The notes beneath the pieces were generated by a model. The model did no database searches, was not told the DNA's origin, and was given only the letters and a program-made list of their open reading frames with translations. Shown piece after piece: positions 13,746 to 21,430 of a DNA stretch of 25,661 bases; positions within the stretch are counted from its first letter, which is position 1; each line of letters begins with the position of its first letter. Made by a program: the position numbers and the translations under genes. Source of the DNA: Firmicutes bacterium CAG:24053_14 (GTDB taxonomy: Bacteria > Bacillota > Clostridia > Oscillospirales > Oscillospiraceae); the NCBI GenBank assembly GCA_001916715.1, contig MNSZ01000073.1, positions 1 to 25,661 of the forward strand, read 5' to 3'.

Positions 13746-15821
13746 TCATTCATTCTCTCCCAGCACGATGCGGTAGTAGTCGTACTGGATGATGAGCCGC
13801 GCGTAGGTGTATTTGGCGGAGACAAGGCGGTTGACGGCGTCCACGTAGCCCTCCTCCGGTGTGACGCCGGGGGCGGGGGTGAAGGTGCCGGTGCGGGCCT
13901 CGTAGACGCCGGCGGCGGTGGCCCAGCTGTTGCCCACGGGGGTGGGCAGTACCACCAGCGGGATGCAGCCGGAGGCGCTGGCAGGGTCGTAGTTATCCGC
14001 CAGAATGTCGCGGCCGGACAGCAGGCGGGAGTCGTAGCGAAGGCCGAACAGGTTGCTGAGGGTGGGCACGATGTCCACGGCGCTGCAGGGCGTGTCCACG
14101 GTGACGGGCTGGTCCATGCCTCCGCACCAGAGGATCAGCGCGTTGCGGTAGCGGGAGGTGTCCAGATCCGAGTCCTGACGGCCCGTCAGCTCGGCGTAGT
14201 AGTCCACGCCGGTCTCCGCCAGCGCGTAGGGGTAGTGGTCGGCGGAGAGACAGATCACGGTGTCGTCGGCGATGCCGCGGGCCTCCAGCTGGTCCACCAG
14301 ATACGTCAGGGCGGCCTCCAGCTCCAGATTGGCGGCTACGTAGGCCTGCACCGGCGCGCTGGCGTTGGGGTAGGCGGCCTCCGCTGCGGCGCGGTTCTTG
14401 GCAGCCATGGACTGGCCCCAGTTATAGCTGCCGTGGCCGCTGACAGTCATGTAGTAGGCGTGGAAGGGCTGGCCGGTGGTGAGGTAGGCGTCCACACAGC
14501 TGTCCAGCGTGGCCTCCAGCATTTCCAGATCGGAGTAGGGCCAGCTGCTGTCCTGAGTGGCCAGAGTCAGACCGGAGCCAATGCCCTCATAGTCGTAGCC
14601 CAGATTGGGGTGGGTGGCGTTGCGGCCATAATAATTATAGGTGTTGTTGTGCCACGCCGGTGTCTGATAGCCCAGAGCACGGAACTGATTGCCCAGCGCC
14701 AGCGGCATGTAGTCATAGCGGCTGGCCCAGAAGCTGACATCGCCGCCCACCCATGTGGGCAGCAGGCCGGTGAGGACGGCAAACTCGCCGCCGGTGGTGG
14801 ACTGGCCCCAGCCGGGCTGGTAGTAGTTGCTGAACACGAAGCCCTCGTGGGTCAGGCGGTACAGGGTGGGGGTCAGCTCCTGAGAGATGAACCAGGGCGA
14901 GAAGGATTCTGCCGTCAGCAGGATCAGGTTCTTGCCTGCGAACATGCCGGTATACTGGTTCTGGCGGGAGGGAGTACGGGCGGCCATATAACGGTGCAGC
15001 GAGGCCAGCGTGCTGTCGCCGGTGGACTCGGCTAACGCGGTAAAGTCGATGTCCAGCATATTGTAGCCGTAGTCCACGGGCGTGGGCTCCGGTTCCGGTG
15101 CGGGGTCAGGCGCCGGCAGGGGTTCCAGCGGCGGCGTAGGCACGCCGGTGACGGCGTAGGTCAGCTCCAGCCGCAGAGCAGTGTTCAGACCGAAGCGGGG
15201 GACGGCACTGTTGGTGTTGAAATCGTAGGTGAACAGCGCGGCGCTGGGGCCGAAGCGGCCGACGGCGTCTCCGCCGCCCAGCGTCAACAGGGCCAGCAGC
15301 GCCAGCACCAGCAGGCCGCGGCGGCCCATGGAGTCCTCCGGTACGATGCGGCGGCGCAGGACAATGGCCAGCACCGGCGGCACCAGCGCCAGGAGGATGA
15401 AGGGCAGGCGGGGCAGCACCACATCGGGGATGGTACCGGCGAAGTCGCCCACCACGTGACCGGTCATGGTGACCATGAACGTCAGGGCAAAGTAGGACTT
15501 GAAGTAGCTCTTGCAGCAATACTCCACGCAGACGCAGACAGTCCACAGCAGCGTCAGGATCAGCGCGGCCCAGCGGGAGACCCTGCGGCAGGGCAGAGCA
15601 TTGGCCAGCAGGCTGATGAGCAGGCCCAGACCCAGCGCAGTCAGGGCGGTAGGCGCTAGCGCCGCGTCGAAAAAGACAGTGCTGCTGTCGAAAGCGCGCA
15701 GCAGCAGTTCATGGTACAGCAGGGCCAGTGGGAAAAAGAGCCAGCGCAGCGAATAGCGGGAGGCCGCAGGTGCCTCCGGCTGCGACACAGTATCCAGTTG
15801 GGCGGGGGAGGTGCTCTCCAT
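13746..15821 (-). CDS. LTA synthase family sulfatase-fold membrane protein
   Basis: This 691-residue protein has about five N-terminal transmembrane segments (to about residue 190), a Pro/Glu-rich linker, and an extracellular sulfatase/alkaline phosphatase-fold domain. Key motifs are LILLTAESFSPW, QSTTGGEF with the probable nucleophile Thr342, HNNTYNYYGR, and SADHYPYAL. This is the layout of LtaS-type phosphoglycerol or phosphoethanolamine transferases that modify cell-surface polymers. The metal-binding DHG of the family is DHY here. AAGGTGG supports the ATG at 15821 over a GTG four codons earlier. A promoter lies at 15871-15899. It converges with the hydrogenase gene. The exact substrate cannot be read from sequence. 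Confidence 0.8.
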   Translation of the reverse strand: MESTSPAQLDTVSQPEAPAASRYSLRWLFFPLALLYHELLLRAFDSSTVFFDAALAPTALTALGLGLLISLLANALPCRRVSRWAALILTLLWTVCVCVEYCCKSYFKSYFALTFMVTMTGHVVGDFAGTIPDVVLPRLPFILLALVPPVLAIVLRRRIVPEDSMGRRGLLVLALLALLTLGGGDAVGRFGPSAALFTYDFNTNSAVPRFGLNTALRLELTYAVTGVPTPPLEPLPAPDPAPEPEPTPVDYGYNMLDIDFTALAESTGDSTLASLHRYMAARTPSRQNQYTGMFAGKNLILLTAESFSPWFISQELTPTLYRLTHEGFVFSNYYQPGWGQSTTGGEFAVLTGLLPTWVGGDVSFWASRYDYMPLALGNQFRALGYQTPAWHNNTYNYYGRNATHPNLGYDYEGIGSGLTLATQDSSWPYSDLEMLEATLDSCVDAYLTTGQPFHAYYMTVSGHGSYNWGQSMAAKNRAAAEAAYPNASAPVQAYVAANLELEAALTYLVDQLEARGIADDTVICLSADHYPYALAETGVDYYAELTGRQDSDLDTSRYRNALILWCGGMDQPVTVDTPCSAVDIVPTLSNLFGLRYDSRLLSGRDILADNYDPASASGCIPLVVLPTPVGNSWATAAGVYEARTGTFTPAPGVTPEEGYVDAVNRLVSAKYTYARLIIQYDYYRIVLGENE

Positions 15822-15870
15822 ACGGTTCGCCACCTTACTTCAGACCGGTGAGTCCGGCGGAATTCCCTTT

Positions 15871-15899
15871 ATTGTAGCACGATGCGGCAGAAACTGCAA
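15871..15899 (-). promoter_or_regulatory. Sigma-A promoter of the sulfatase gene
   Basis: On the minus strand TTGCAG (15894-15899), a 17-base spacer and TACAAT (15871-15876). It lies between the end of the XRE regulator and the sulfatase start. Confidence 0.65.
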
Positions 15900-15911
15900 C
15901 TGCCGGTGCGG

Positions 15912-16127
15912 TCATTCCTCCGGCGGGTCCGGCAGAAATTCCATCAGGTCGGCGGGCTGGCAGGCCAGCGCGGCACACAGGCGGTTCAGGGTGTCCAGCC
16001 GCACGGCACGGGCCTTGCCGGTCTTGAGAATGGACAGGTTGGCTATGGTGATGCCTACCCGCTCGCTCAGCTCCGTCAGGCTCATTTTGCGGCGGGCCAG
16101 CATGATATCAATGTGAAATACGATCAT
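15912..16127 (-). CDS. XRE-family regulator (YozG type)
   Basis: The 71-residue protein is essentially one Cro/C1-type helix-turn-helix (about residues 5-65): MLARRKMSLTELSERVGIT, then NLSILKTGKARAVRLDTLNRLC. It resembles the small YozG regulators encoded with DUF2975 membrane proteins. GAGGTGG precedes the ATG, which is nine bases after the DUF2975 stop, so the two form an operon. It probably controls that operon. Confidence 0.82.
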   Translation of the reverse strand: MIVFHIDIMLARRKMSLTELSERVGITIANLSILKTGKARAVRLDTLNRLCAALACQPADLMEFLPDPPEE

Positions 16128-16136
16128 ACTGCCACC

Positions 16137-16628
16137 TCATACCGTCAGATCGCTCTCGTCCTGGAGGCGGGCGGCATCGGCTACCAGACGGCTCAGGGCC
16201 ATCGCCATGACGCCCACCAGAGTGCAGACCATGACGCCCGCGGGCATGGCGATGACCGTCATGCCGGGGGAGCCGGCGCCCAGCAGAGCCAAGGTGATGA
16301 CACCCGCCGGCACCAGCACTGCGTCGAAAAATGCCAGGCGGGACACAGTGGCCATGGCCCGGGCATTCTCCATACAGAAGGCGTCGCCGCGGCCGATGCG
16401 GCCGAATACGGCCCACAGGGCGGCCATGGCCCAGAATACCGGCACGGCGAACAGCCACGCGAAGATCAGGCAGGGCCAGAAGGCCCAGGCGTACTCAGGG
16501 TCGGCCAGGGCGATGCCGTGGCCCAGCTGAGGCAGGAACCAGAAAAAGATGGCCCCGCACACCAGGGCTGCGATCATAAGGCCGATGCGCAGCAGGACGG
16601 CCAGCTTTTTATGCGCGATATGCTTCAT
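16137..16628 (-). CDS. DUF2975 membrane protein
   Basis: This 163-residue protein has four predicted transmembrane helices (about 10-32, 48-72, 95-120 and 125-147) and the central FGRIGRGDAFCMENARAM loop typical of DUF2975. In many Firmicutes such proteins are paired with a YozG-type XRE regulator, as here. Function is unknown. AAAGGA lies upstream of the ATG, and a consensus-like promoter (16653-16681) drives the pair leftward, divergent from ribU. Confidence 0.8.
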   Translation of the reverse strand: MKHIAHKKLAVLLRIGLMIAALVCGAIFFWFLPQLGHGIALADPEYAWAFWPCLIFAWLFAVPVFWAMAALWAVFGRIGRGDAFCMENARAMATVSRLAFFDAVLVPAGVITLALLGAGSPGMTVIAMPAGVMVCTLVGVMAMALSRLVADAARLQDESDLTV

Positions 16629-16652
16629 GTCTCACACATCCTTTCTGATGTC

Positions 16653-16681
16653 AGCATACCACGGGCTATATCGTTTGTCAA
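16653..16681 (-). promoter_or_regulatory. Sigma-A promoter of the DUF2975/XRE operon
   Basis: On the minus strand a perfect TTGACA (16676-16681), a 17-base spacer and TATGCT (16653-16658), 25 bases before the DUF2975 start. Confidence 0.75.
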
Positions 16682-16750
16682 TCATTATTTATTGAAATAC
16701 AATAAAAAATTACTGCGAAACAATAAATAGAAAAATTCAGCAGAAAGCGG

Positions 16751-16779
16751 TTGCATTTTGGCGGGACATGGTGTATCAT
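16751..16779 (+). promoter_or_regulatory. Sigma-A promoter of the riboflavin transporter
   Basis: TTGCAT (16751-16756), a 17-base spacer and TATCAT (16774-16779) directly precede the FMN riboswitch. Confidence 0.7.
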
Positions 16780-16805
16780 AGAGCGCGAGAACAACCGCAT
16801 ATTTG

Positions 16806-16914
16806 TCTTCGGGGCGGGGTGAGATTCCCCACCGGCGGTATAGTCCGCGAGCGGCGAGAGCTGCATGAACCGGTGTGATTCCGGTACCGACAGTATAGTC
16901 TGGATGAGAGAAGG
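16806..16914 (+). ncRNA. FMN riboswitch (RFN element)
   Basis: The conserved RFN blocks are visible in order: GGGGCGGGGTGAGATTCCCC, ACCGGCGGTATAG, CCGCGAGC, the GAACCGGTGTGATTCCGGTACC helix, and GACAGTATAGTCTGGATGAG with AGAGAAGG at the end. FMN binding is expected to turn off the downstream transporter. A GTGTA/TACAC hairpin with an inner GCAT/ATGC stem and a T-run (about 16,916-16,957) is the likely expression platform, with control at transcription or translation. Confidence 0.95.
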
Positions 16915-17004
16915 CGTGTATGGCATTTTGTGATGCTCTTTTTTGATGCGTACACCTTGGAAGGCAATTTCCGGGTGTTTATCATCGAAAAGGAGTGTTT
17001 TTTT

Positions 17005-17610
17005 ATGACTCAGAAGCAAAAGACCCATCGTATCGCCGTGGCCGCCCTGCTGGCGGCGGTGGCCGCCGTCCTCCAGTTCGTGGAGTTCTCCATCCCCATC
17101 ATGCCCGCGTTCGTGAAGCTGGACATCTCCGACCTGCCCGCCCTGCTTGGCACGTTCTCCCTCGGCCCCGTCTACGGCGTGGCCATCCAACTGGTGAAGA
17201 ACCTGCTGCACCTGCCCTTCGGCTCCAGCGCCTGCGTGGGCGAGCTGTCCAACTTCCTGCTGGGCGCTACCTTCGCCTTCATCGCCGGTATCATCTACAA
17301 GAAGCACAAGAACCGTTCCGGCGCTCTGTGGGGCTCTGTGGCCGGCGCCGCCGCCATGGCGCTCATCAGCCTGCCTCTGAACTATTTCATCGTCTACCCC
17401 GCCTATGTGGTGCTGTACGGCCTGCCGCTGGAGGCCATCGTGGGCATGTATCAGGAAATTCTGGGCACGGTGGCGCAGATCCCCACCGGCAACGCCCTGT
17501 TCAACTGCCTGCTGGTGTTCAACGTCCCCTTCACCCTGTGCAAGGGTCTTCTGGACGTGGCGCTGTGCTTCCTGATCTACAAGCCCCTCAGCCCCCTGCT
17601 GCACAAGTAA
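17005..17610 (+). CDS. ribU: ECF transporter S component RibU (riboflavin)
   Basis: The 201-residue integral membrane protein has about six transmembrane helices and matches the RibU family, the riboflavin-binding S component of energy-coupling factor transporters. Family marks include the short N-terminal AVAALLAAVAAVLQF helix, FVKLDISDLPALLGTFSLGP and AIQLVKNLLHLPFGS. It shares an ECF ATPase/T module encoded elsewhere. The FMN riboswitch upstream confirms the substrate class. AAAAGGAG is spaced before the ATG at 17005; a longer frame from 16930 would begin inside the leader and lacks a ribosome binding site. Confidence 0.93.
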   Translation: MTQKQKTHRIAVAALLAAVAAVLQFVEFSIPIMPAFVKLDISDLPALLGTFSLGPVYGVAIQLVKNLLHLPFGSSACVGELSNFLLGATFAFIAGIIYKKHKNRSGALWGSVAGAAAMALISLPLNYFIVYPAYVVLYGLPLEAIVGMYQEILGTVAQIPTGNALFNCLLVFNVPFTLCKGLLDVALCFLIYKPLSPLLHK

Positions 17611-17618
17611 GCGGCCAG

Positions 17619-17667
17619 ATACATAAAAAGCTCCCCCGACACCGTGTCGGGGGAGTTTTTTATGTAT
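17619..17667. terminator. Bidirectional terminator between ribU and iorB
   Basis: CTCCCCCGACAC pairs with GTGTCGGGGGAG, and the stem is extended by ATACATAAAAA/TTTTTTATGTAT. It provides a U-tract on both strands for the convergent genes. Confidence 0.93.
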
Positions 17668-17672
17668 CCGTG

Positions 17673-18263
17673 TTATTCGGCGGTTCTGCTGGCGGCTTCG
17701 CGGCCGGCGCGGAACGCCTGAAGGTTCAGATCCTTGACCTTGGCGGGCACCGTCTCCGCCACGATCTGCTCCCAGTCGATATCGGGGCAGCCCAGGAAGT
17801 CGCACATGGCGCCGAACAGCACCACGTTCATGCACTTGGGATTGCCCAGCTCCAGAGCAATGTCGCTGGCGGGAATCGCGATGGTCTTGAAGTGCCTGGC
17901 CATAGCCTCGATGCAGCCCTCGGGGTACGTCTCGGCGCCGGAGGCGATGGTGGTGGACTTGATGGCGTAGTCATTGATGACGACTACGCCGCTGGGCTTC
18001 AGGAACTCCGCGTAGCGGACGGCTTCCATCTTCTCCAGGGCCACCATGATGTCGGCCTCGCCGCGGCCAAACACGGGGCCGTAGACCTTGCTGCCCCAGC
18101 GGACTTGGGTGGACACGCTGCCGCCGCGCTGGGCCATGCCGTGGACCTCGCTCTGCTTGACATCGTAGCCGGCCTTCATGAAGCCGTTGGACATGATCTT
18201 GGAGATCAGGATAGCGCCCTGACCGCCTACGCCTACCAACAGGCAGCTTTTCACATCGCTCAT
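17673..18263 (-). CDS. iorB: Indolepyruvate:ferredoxin oxidoreductase, beta subunit
   Basis: This 196-residue gamma-type pyruvate/ketoisovalerate oxidoreductase subunit pairs with IorA. The family pattern GVGGQGAILISKI opens the protein, followed by EVHGMAQRGGSVSTQVR and GRGEADIMVALEKMEA. With IorA it oxidises arylpyruvates (indolepyruvate, phenylpyruvate) to aryl-acetyl-CoA, reducing ferredoxin. The start is the ATG at 18263, after AAGGAGG and one base past the iorA stop. Longer frames reaching 18311 would overlap iorA without a ribosome site. It ends the buk-iorA-iorB operon. Confidence 0.92.
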   Translation of the reverse strand: MSDVKSCLLVGVGGQGAILISKIMSNGFMKAGYDVKQSEVHGMAQRGGSVSTQVRWGSKVYGPVFGRGEADIMVALEKMEAVRYAEFLKPSGVVVINDYAIKSTTIASGAETYPEGCIEAMARHFKTIAIPASDIALELGNPKCMNVVLFGAMCDFLGCPDIDWEQIVAETVPAKVKDLNLQAFRAGREAASRTAE

Positions 18264-18264
18264 G

Positions 18265-19950
18265 TTACTTCTCCTCCTTTTCGATAGCGCCGAAGGGACA
18301 CGCCTGGGCACAGACGGTGCAGCCCACGCACTGGGTGCGGTCGATGAATGCCTTGCCGTTCTCCATGGAGATGGCGGGGCAGCCCACCTTCAGACAGCTC
18401 TTGCAGCTCCTGCACTTGTCGGCATTGACCACGCACATGCCGTTCTCGTGCTTCATCCGCTTGATCAGCAGGCAGGGACGGCGGGTGACGATGGCGGGGT
18501 GCTTGCCCTCGTTAAGGGCGGCCACTGCGGCGTCCACGGTCTGCTTCATGGCCTTCAGATCCTGAGGATCCACAGTGAACACGGGTGCGAAGCCGTAAGC
18601 CTCCAGCACACCCTCCACGCGGATCATGGGGGCAGGCTCGCCCATCAGGGTGAAGCCGGTGCCGGGGTTGTCCTGGTGGCCGGTCATGCCGGTGATGCGG
18701 TTATCCAGCACACAGGGGATCATGCGGCCGTTGTTGTAGATGATCTCGGCGGCGCCGGTCATGCCGCTGTGGAAAAACGTGGAGTCGCCCATGACGCCGA
18801 ACACCACCTTATCGGTGACGCCCTCGCGCTGGAAGGATTTGGCTATGCCCATGCCTACAGTGAAGCCGCCGCCCATGCAGAGGCAGGCGTCCATGCAGTT
18901 CAGGGGCGCGGCGCTGCCCAGAGTGTAGCAGCCGATGTCGCCGGTGACCACGTAGTTCTTGTTCTTGGACAGGGTGTAAAAGAAGCCGCGGTGAGGACAG
19001 CCGGGGCACAGCGCGGGGGGACGCTTGGCAGCCTGAATCTCGGTGATGACCTGATAGCTGGGCTTCACGCCCAGCACCCGCTCACGCACCAGCTCGGTGT
19101 TCAGCTCGTACATGTTGCCGGTGAGCTTGGCGAAGTCGCGGATCAGGCCCATGGGCAGGGGGAAGGTCAGGCCCAGCTTCAGGAAGGATGTGCCCTCGGG
19201 GAATACCTCCTTGGCGTACTGATAGCTGATGGAAGCGGTGATGACGCCCACCTTGCCGTCGCCCAGCTCCAGCTTGTTCAGGCCGTTCTCCAGTGCGCGG
19301 GTGCAGCCGTACTCCGCCAGCTTGGCCAGACGCTCCTCCACAATGGGGTGGTTCATATAGGCATTGGCGGGGGTGCAGACAAACTTGCGGACGTTGCGCT
19401 GGTAGGCGGGAGCGGTATGCTCGGTGCGCTCGCCGAATTCCACCAGACCCTTGCTGTGACAGACGCGGGTAGTGGTGCGGTACAGCACAGGGGTGTCGAA
19501 CTCCTCGGAGATCTCGCAGGCCAGCTTCACAAAATCCTTGCACTCCTGAGAGTCGCTGGGCTCCACCATAGCGACCTTGGCGGCCCGGGCATAGAGACGG
19601 TTATCCTGCTCGTTCTGGGAGGAGTGGCAGGAGGGGTCATCAGCGCTGACAACGATGTAAGCGCCGTTGACGCCCATGTAGCCGGCGGTAAACAGGGGGT
19701 CGGCGGCCACGTTCAAACCTACCATCTTCATGGTGCAGAAGGAGCGGGAGCCGGCCATGGCCGCGCCGTAGGCCACCTCGGCGGCCACCTTTTCGTTGGG
19801 GGCCCACTCACAGTACACATCCTTGCCGTACTGGGGCAGGTTCTCCAGGATCTCCGTGCTGGGGGTCCCGGGGTACGCGGAACAGACCTTGATACCGGCC
19901 TCGTAGACGCCGCGGGCGGTGGCCTCATTGCCGGACATCAGATGTTTCAT
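18265..19950 (-). CDS. iorA: Indolepyruvate:ferredoxin oxidoreductase, alpha subunit
   Basis: This 561-residue TPP- and Fe-S-dependent subunit includes the pyrimidine-binding region (KVCSAYPGTPSTEI, VGLNVAADPLF), the TPP/Mg site (GDIGCYTLG, then GDSTFFHSG) and two C-terminal ferredoxin clusters (CRSCKSCLKVGCP and CVGCTVCAQACP). It converts indolepyruvate or phenylpyruvate plus CoA to the aryl-acetyl-CoA with reduced ferredoxin. The ATG at 19950 follows AAAGGTGG by eight bases; a GTG four codons earlier overlaps this site. It lies 30 bases after buk and one base before iorB, so the three are an operon. Confidence 0.94.
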   Translation of the reverse strand: MKHLMSGNEATARGVYEAGIKVCSAYPGTPSTEILENLPQYGKDVYCEWAPNEKVAAEVAYGAAMAGSRSFCTMKMVGLNVAADPLFTAGYMGVNGAYIVVSADDPSCHSSQNEQDNRLYARAAKVAMVEPSDSQECKDFVKLACEISEEFDTPVLYRTTTRVCHSKGLVEFGERTEHTAPAYQRNVRKFVCTPANAYMNHPIVEERLAKLAEYGCTRALENGLNKLELGDGKVGVITASISYQYAKEVFPEGTSFLKLGLTFPLPMGLIRDFAKLTGNMYELNTELVRERVLGVKPSYQVITEIQAAKRPPALCPGCPHRGFFYTLSKNKNYVVTGDIGCYTLGSAAPLNCMDACLCMGGGFTVGMGIAKSFQREGVTDKVVFGVMGDSTFFHSGMTGAAEIIYNNGRMIPCVLDNRITGMTGHQDNPGTGFTLMGEPAPMIRVEGVLEAYGFAPVFTVDPQDLKAMKQTVDAAVAALNEGKHPAIVTRRPCLLIKRMKHENGMCVVNADKCRSCKSCLKVGCPAISMENGKAFIDRTQCVGCTVCAQACPFGAIEKEEK

Positions 19951-19980
19951 AGCTTTTTCCACCTTTCTATATATTCCTAT

Positions 19981-21036
19981 TTAATATTGACCGGCTTCCT
20001 GCTGGCCGCGGAGCACCCGCAGGGCACCCTCCGCCAGCGAGCGCATCTCCTCCTCGCCGGGGAGGCGGAGTACGGGGGCCAGCCTGCCCACGTAGGCGGT
20101 GATGTCGTCGCAGAAGGACTGCTCATACGCCATGCCGCCGGTGTAGACGATGGCATCCACGTTGAAGTGCAGCACGGCGGCCATGGTGCCGATATCCTTG
20201 GCCAGCTGATATACCAGAGCCTCATAGGCTGCGGCGGCCTGCTGGTCGCCCTCCGCCATTCTGGCGCAGACCACGCGGAAGTCCGTGGTGCCCAGGTAGG
20301 AGAACATGCCGGCGCGGCGGCCCAGCGTCTTTTTCACCTCGGCGCGGGTCTTGCCGCTGAAGCAGTAGTCAATGAGCTGGTTCACCGGCAGGCCGCCGCC
20401 GCGGTCCATACCCATGGCGCCTTCGTCCTTGACGTTGCACACGTCCACCACGCGGCCGTGCTGGTGGGCGCCCACGCTGACGCCGCCGCCCAGGTGGCAA
20501 ACGATGAGGTTTACCTCCTCATAGGTACGGCCCAGCTGCTGCGCGGCCTTGCGGCCGATAGACTTATGGTTCAGCGCGTGGAACAGGCACCTGCGGCGGA
20601 ACTCGGCAAAGCCGGTGTAGTGGGCCACCTCGGTCATCTCATCCACGCAGACGGGGTCCACGAAGAAGGCGGGGATGCCCACGGTGTCGCCCAGCTGCTT
20701 GGCTAGGTACGCACCCAAGTTGGAGGGGTGCTCGCCGTAGGGGGCGGCCTCCACGTCGCGCATGACGCGGTCGTTGACGGCGTAGGTGCCGGAGGGGATG
20801 GCGCGGTACAGGCCGCCGCGGCCGCACACGGCATCGAAGTCCGACAGCCGGTAGCCGGCGCTGGTGATGGCGCTGAGAATGGCCTCGCGGCGGTAGTCCG
20901 CCTGGTCGATGACCCGCTCGAACCGGTCCAGCTCCTCCGCGGAGTGGTCGATGGTCAGCTTGTAGAGCTGCTCCTCGTCCTGGAACACCGCGATCTTGGT
21001 GGAGGTGGCGCCGGGGTTGATGACTAAGATCTTCAT
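19981..21036 (-). CDS. buk: Butyrate kinase
   Basis: The 351-residue protein belongs to the acetokinase family, butyrate kinase branch, which makes ATP and a carboxylate from acyl-phosphate. Landmarks are ILVINPGATSTKIAVF at the N-terminus, VCGRGGLYRAIPSG, IVCHLGGGVSVGAHQHGRVVD, MGMDRGGGLP and IVYTGGMAYE near the C-terminus. The length matches typical butyrate kinases (about 355). GGAGGG precedes the ATG at 21036; upstream extension to 21111 is not supported. It leads an operon with iorA and iorB, so it may act on branched or aromatic acyl phosphates. No phosphotransbutyrylase gene is next to it. Confidence 0.92.
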   Translation of the reverse strand: MKILVINPGATSTKIAVFQDEEQLYKLTIDHSAEELDRFERVIDQADYRREAILSAITSAGYRLSDFDAVCGRGGLYRAIPSGTYAVNDRVMRDVEAAPYGEHPSNLGAYLAKQLGDTVGIPAFFVDPVCVDEMTEVAHYTGFAEFRRRCLFHALNHKSIGRKAAQQLGRTYEEVNLIVCHLGGGVSVGAHQHGRVVDVCNVKDEGAMGMDRGGGLPVNQLIDYCFSGKTRAEVKKTLGRRAGMFSYLGTTDFRVVCARMAEGDQQAAAAYEALVYQLAKDIGTMAAVLHFNVDAIVYTGGMAYEQSFCDDITAYVGRLAPVLRLPGEEEMRSLAEGALRVLRGQQEAGQY

Positions 21037-21097
21037 CGGAACCCTCCTTATATAGGTCATGTGATTTGTGGTCAGTGAATATTTCACCGAATTATTT

Positions 21098-21127
21098 AAT
21101 GAACCATTCACATTATGGCACTGTCAA
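21098..21127 (-). promoter_or_regulatory. Possible promoter of buk-iorA-iorB
   Basis: On the minus strand a perfect TTGACA (21122-21127) with an 18-base spacer and a weak TTCATT (21098-21103). A GTGAA/TTCAC inverted repeat lies downstream and could bind a regulator. Confidence 0.4.
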
Positions 21128-21179
21128 TGGCGGAAGTCAACAGCGATTTGAATATTTTCGGAAACTCGTCATATCGCAC

Positions 21180-21221
21180 AAAAAAGCGCCGCGGTCACTG
21201 TGAAAAACAGCATCCGCGGCG
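21180..21221 (-). terminator. Minus-strand terminator without an obvious gene
   Basis: CGCCGCGG (21214-21221) pairs with CCGCGGCG (21187-21194), with an inner CTGT/ACAG stem, followed by TTTTTT on the minus strand. No minus-strand gene is visible upstream of it, so it may end a small RNA or be a relic. Confidence 0.55.
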
Positions 21222-21233
21222 GGGGGGGGGGGG
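21221..21233. repeat. 13-G homopolymer
   Basis: Thirteen consecutive G's followed by AAAAAA lie in the divergent intergenic region between buk and the ABC operon, about 125 bases upstream of the ABC -10 box. Such runs are slippage-prone. A sequencing or assembly artefact is possible. Confidence 0.8.
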
Positions 21234-21333
21234 AAAAAACGGTTGTTGGACGCGTCGGGGGGAGAGGGCCCTCTGGACCGCAAACACAGGGCATACCGAA
21301 ATCGTATTTATGTGGAAAATGGAAAATTCTGCT

Positions 21334-21361
21334 TTTCAACAGAAGAAAACTATGGTATACT
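21334..21361 (+). promoter_or_regulatory. Promoter of the BMP-type ABC operon
   Basis: An extended -10 (TGGTATACT, TATACT at 21356-21361) with a weak TTTCAA -35 16 bases upstream. It is 70 bases before the ATPase start. No purine riboswitch motif was seen in the leader. Confidence 0.5.
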
Positions 21362-21430
21362 TTCCCCATTATTTTATAGGCGATACAATAGCGATACCGT
21401 TAATTTTGGAGAAGCAGGGAGTGAGGAAAA

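Noticed and set aside
18262..20706. Very long plus-strand open frame opposite iorA and buk
   Set aside because: It is the mirror of strongly matched genes on the minus strand. High GC at third codon positions leaves the opposite strand free of stops; the product is His/Ala/Gly/Val-rich with no domain.
21361..21430. Purine riboswitch before the nucleoside transporter
   Set aside because: The conserved loop sequences and three-way junction were not found.
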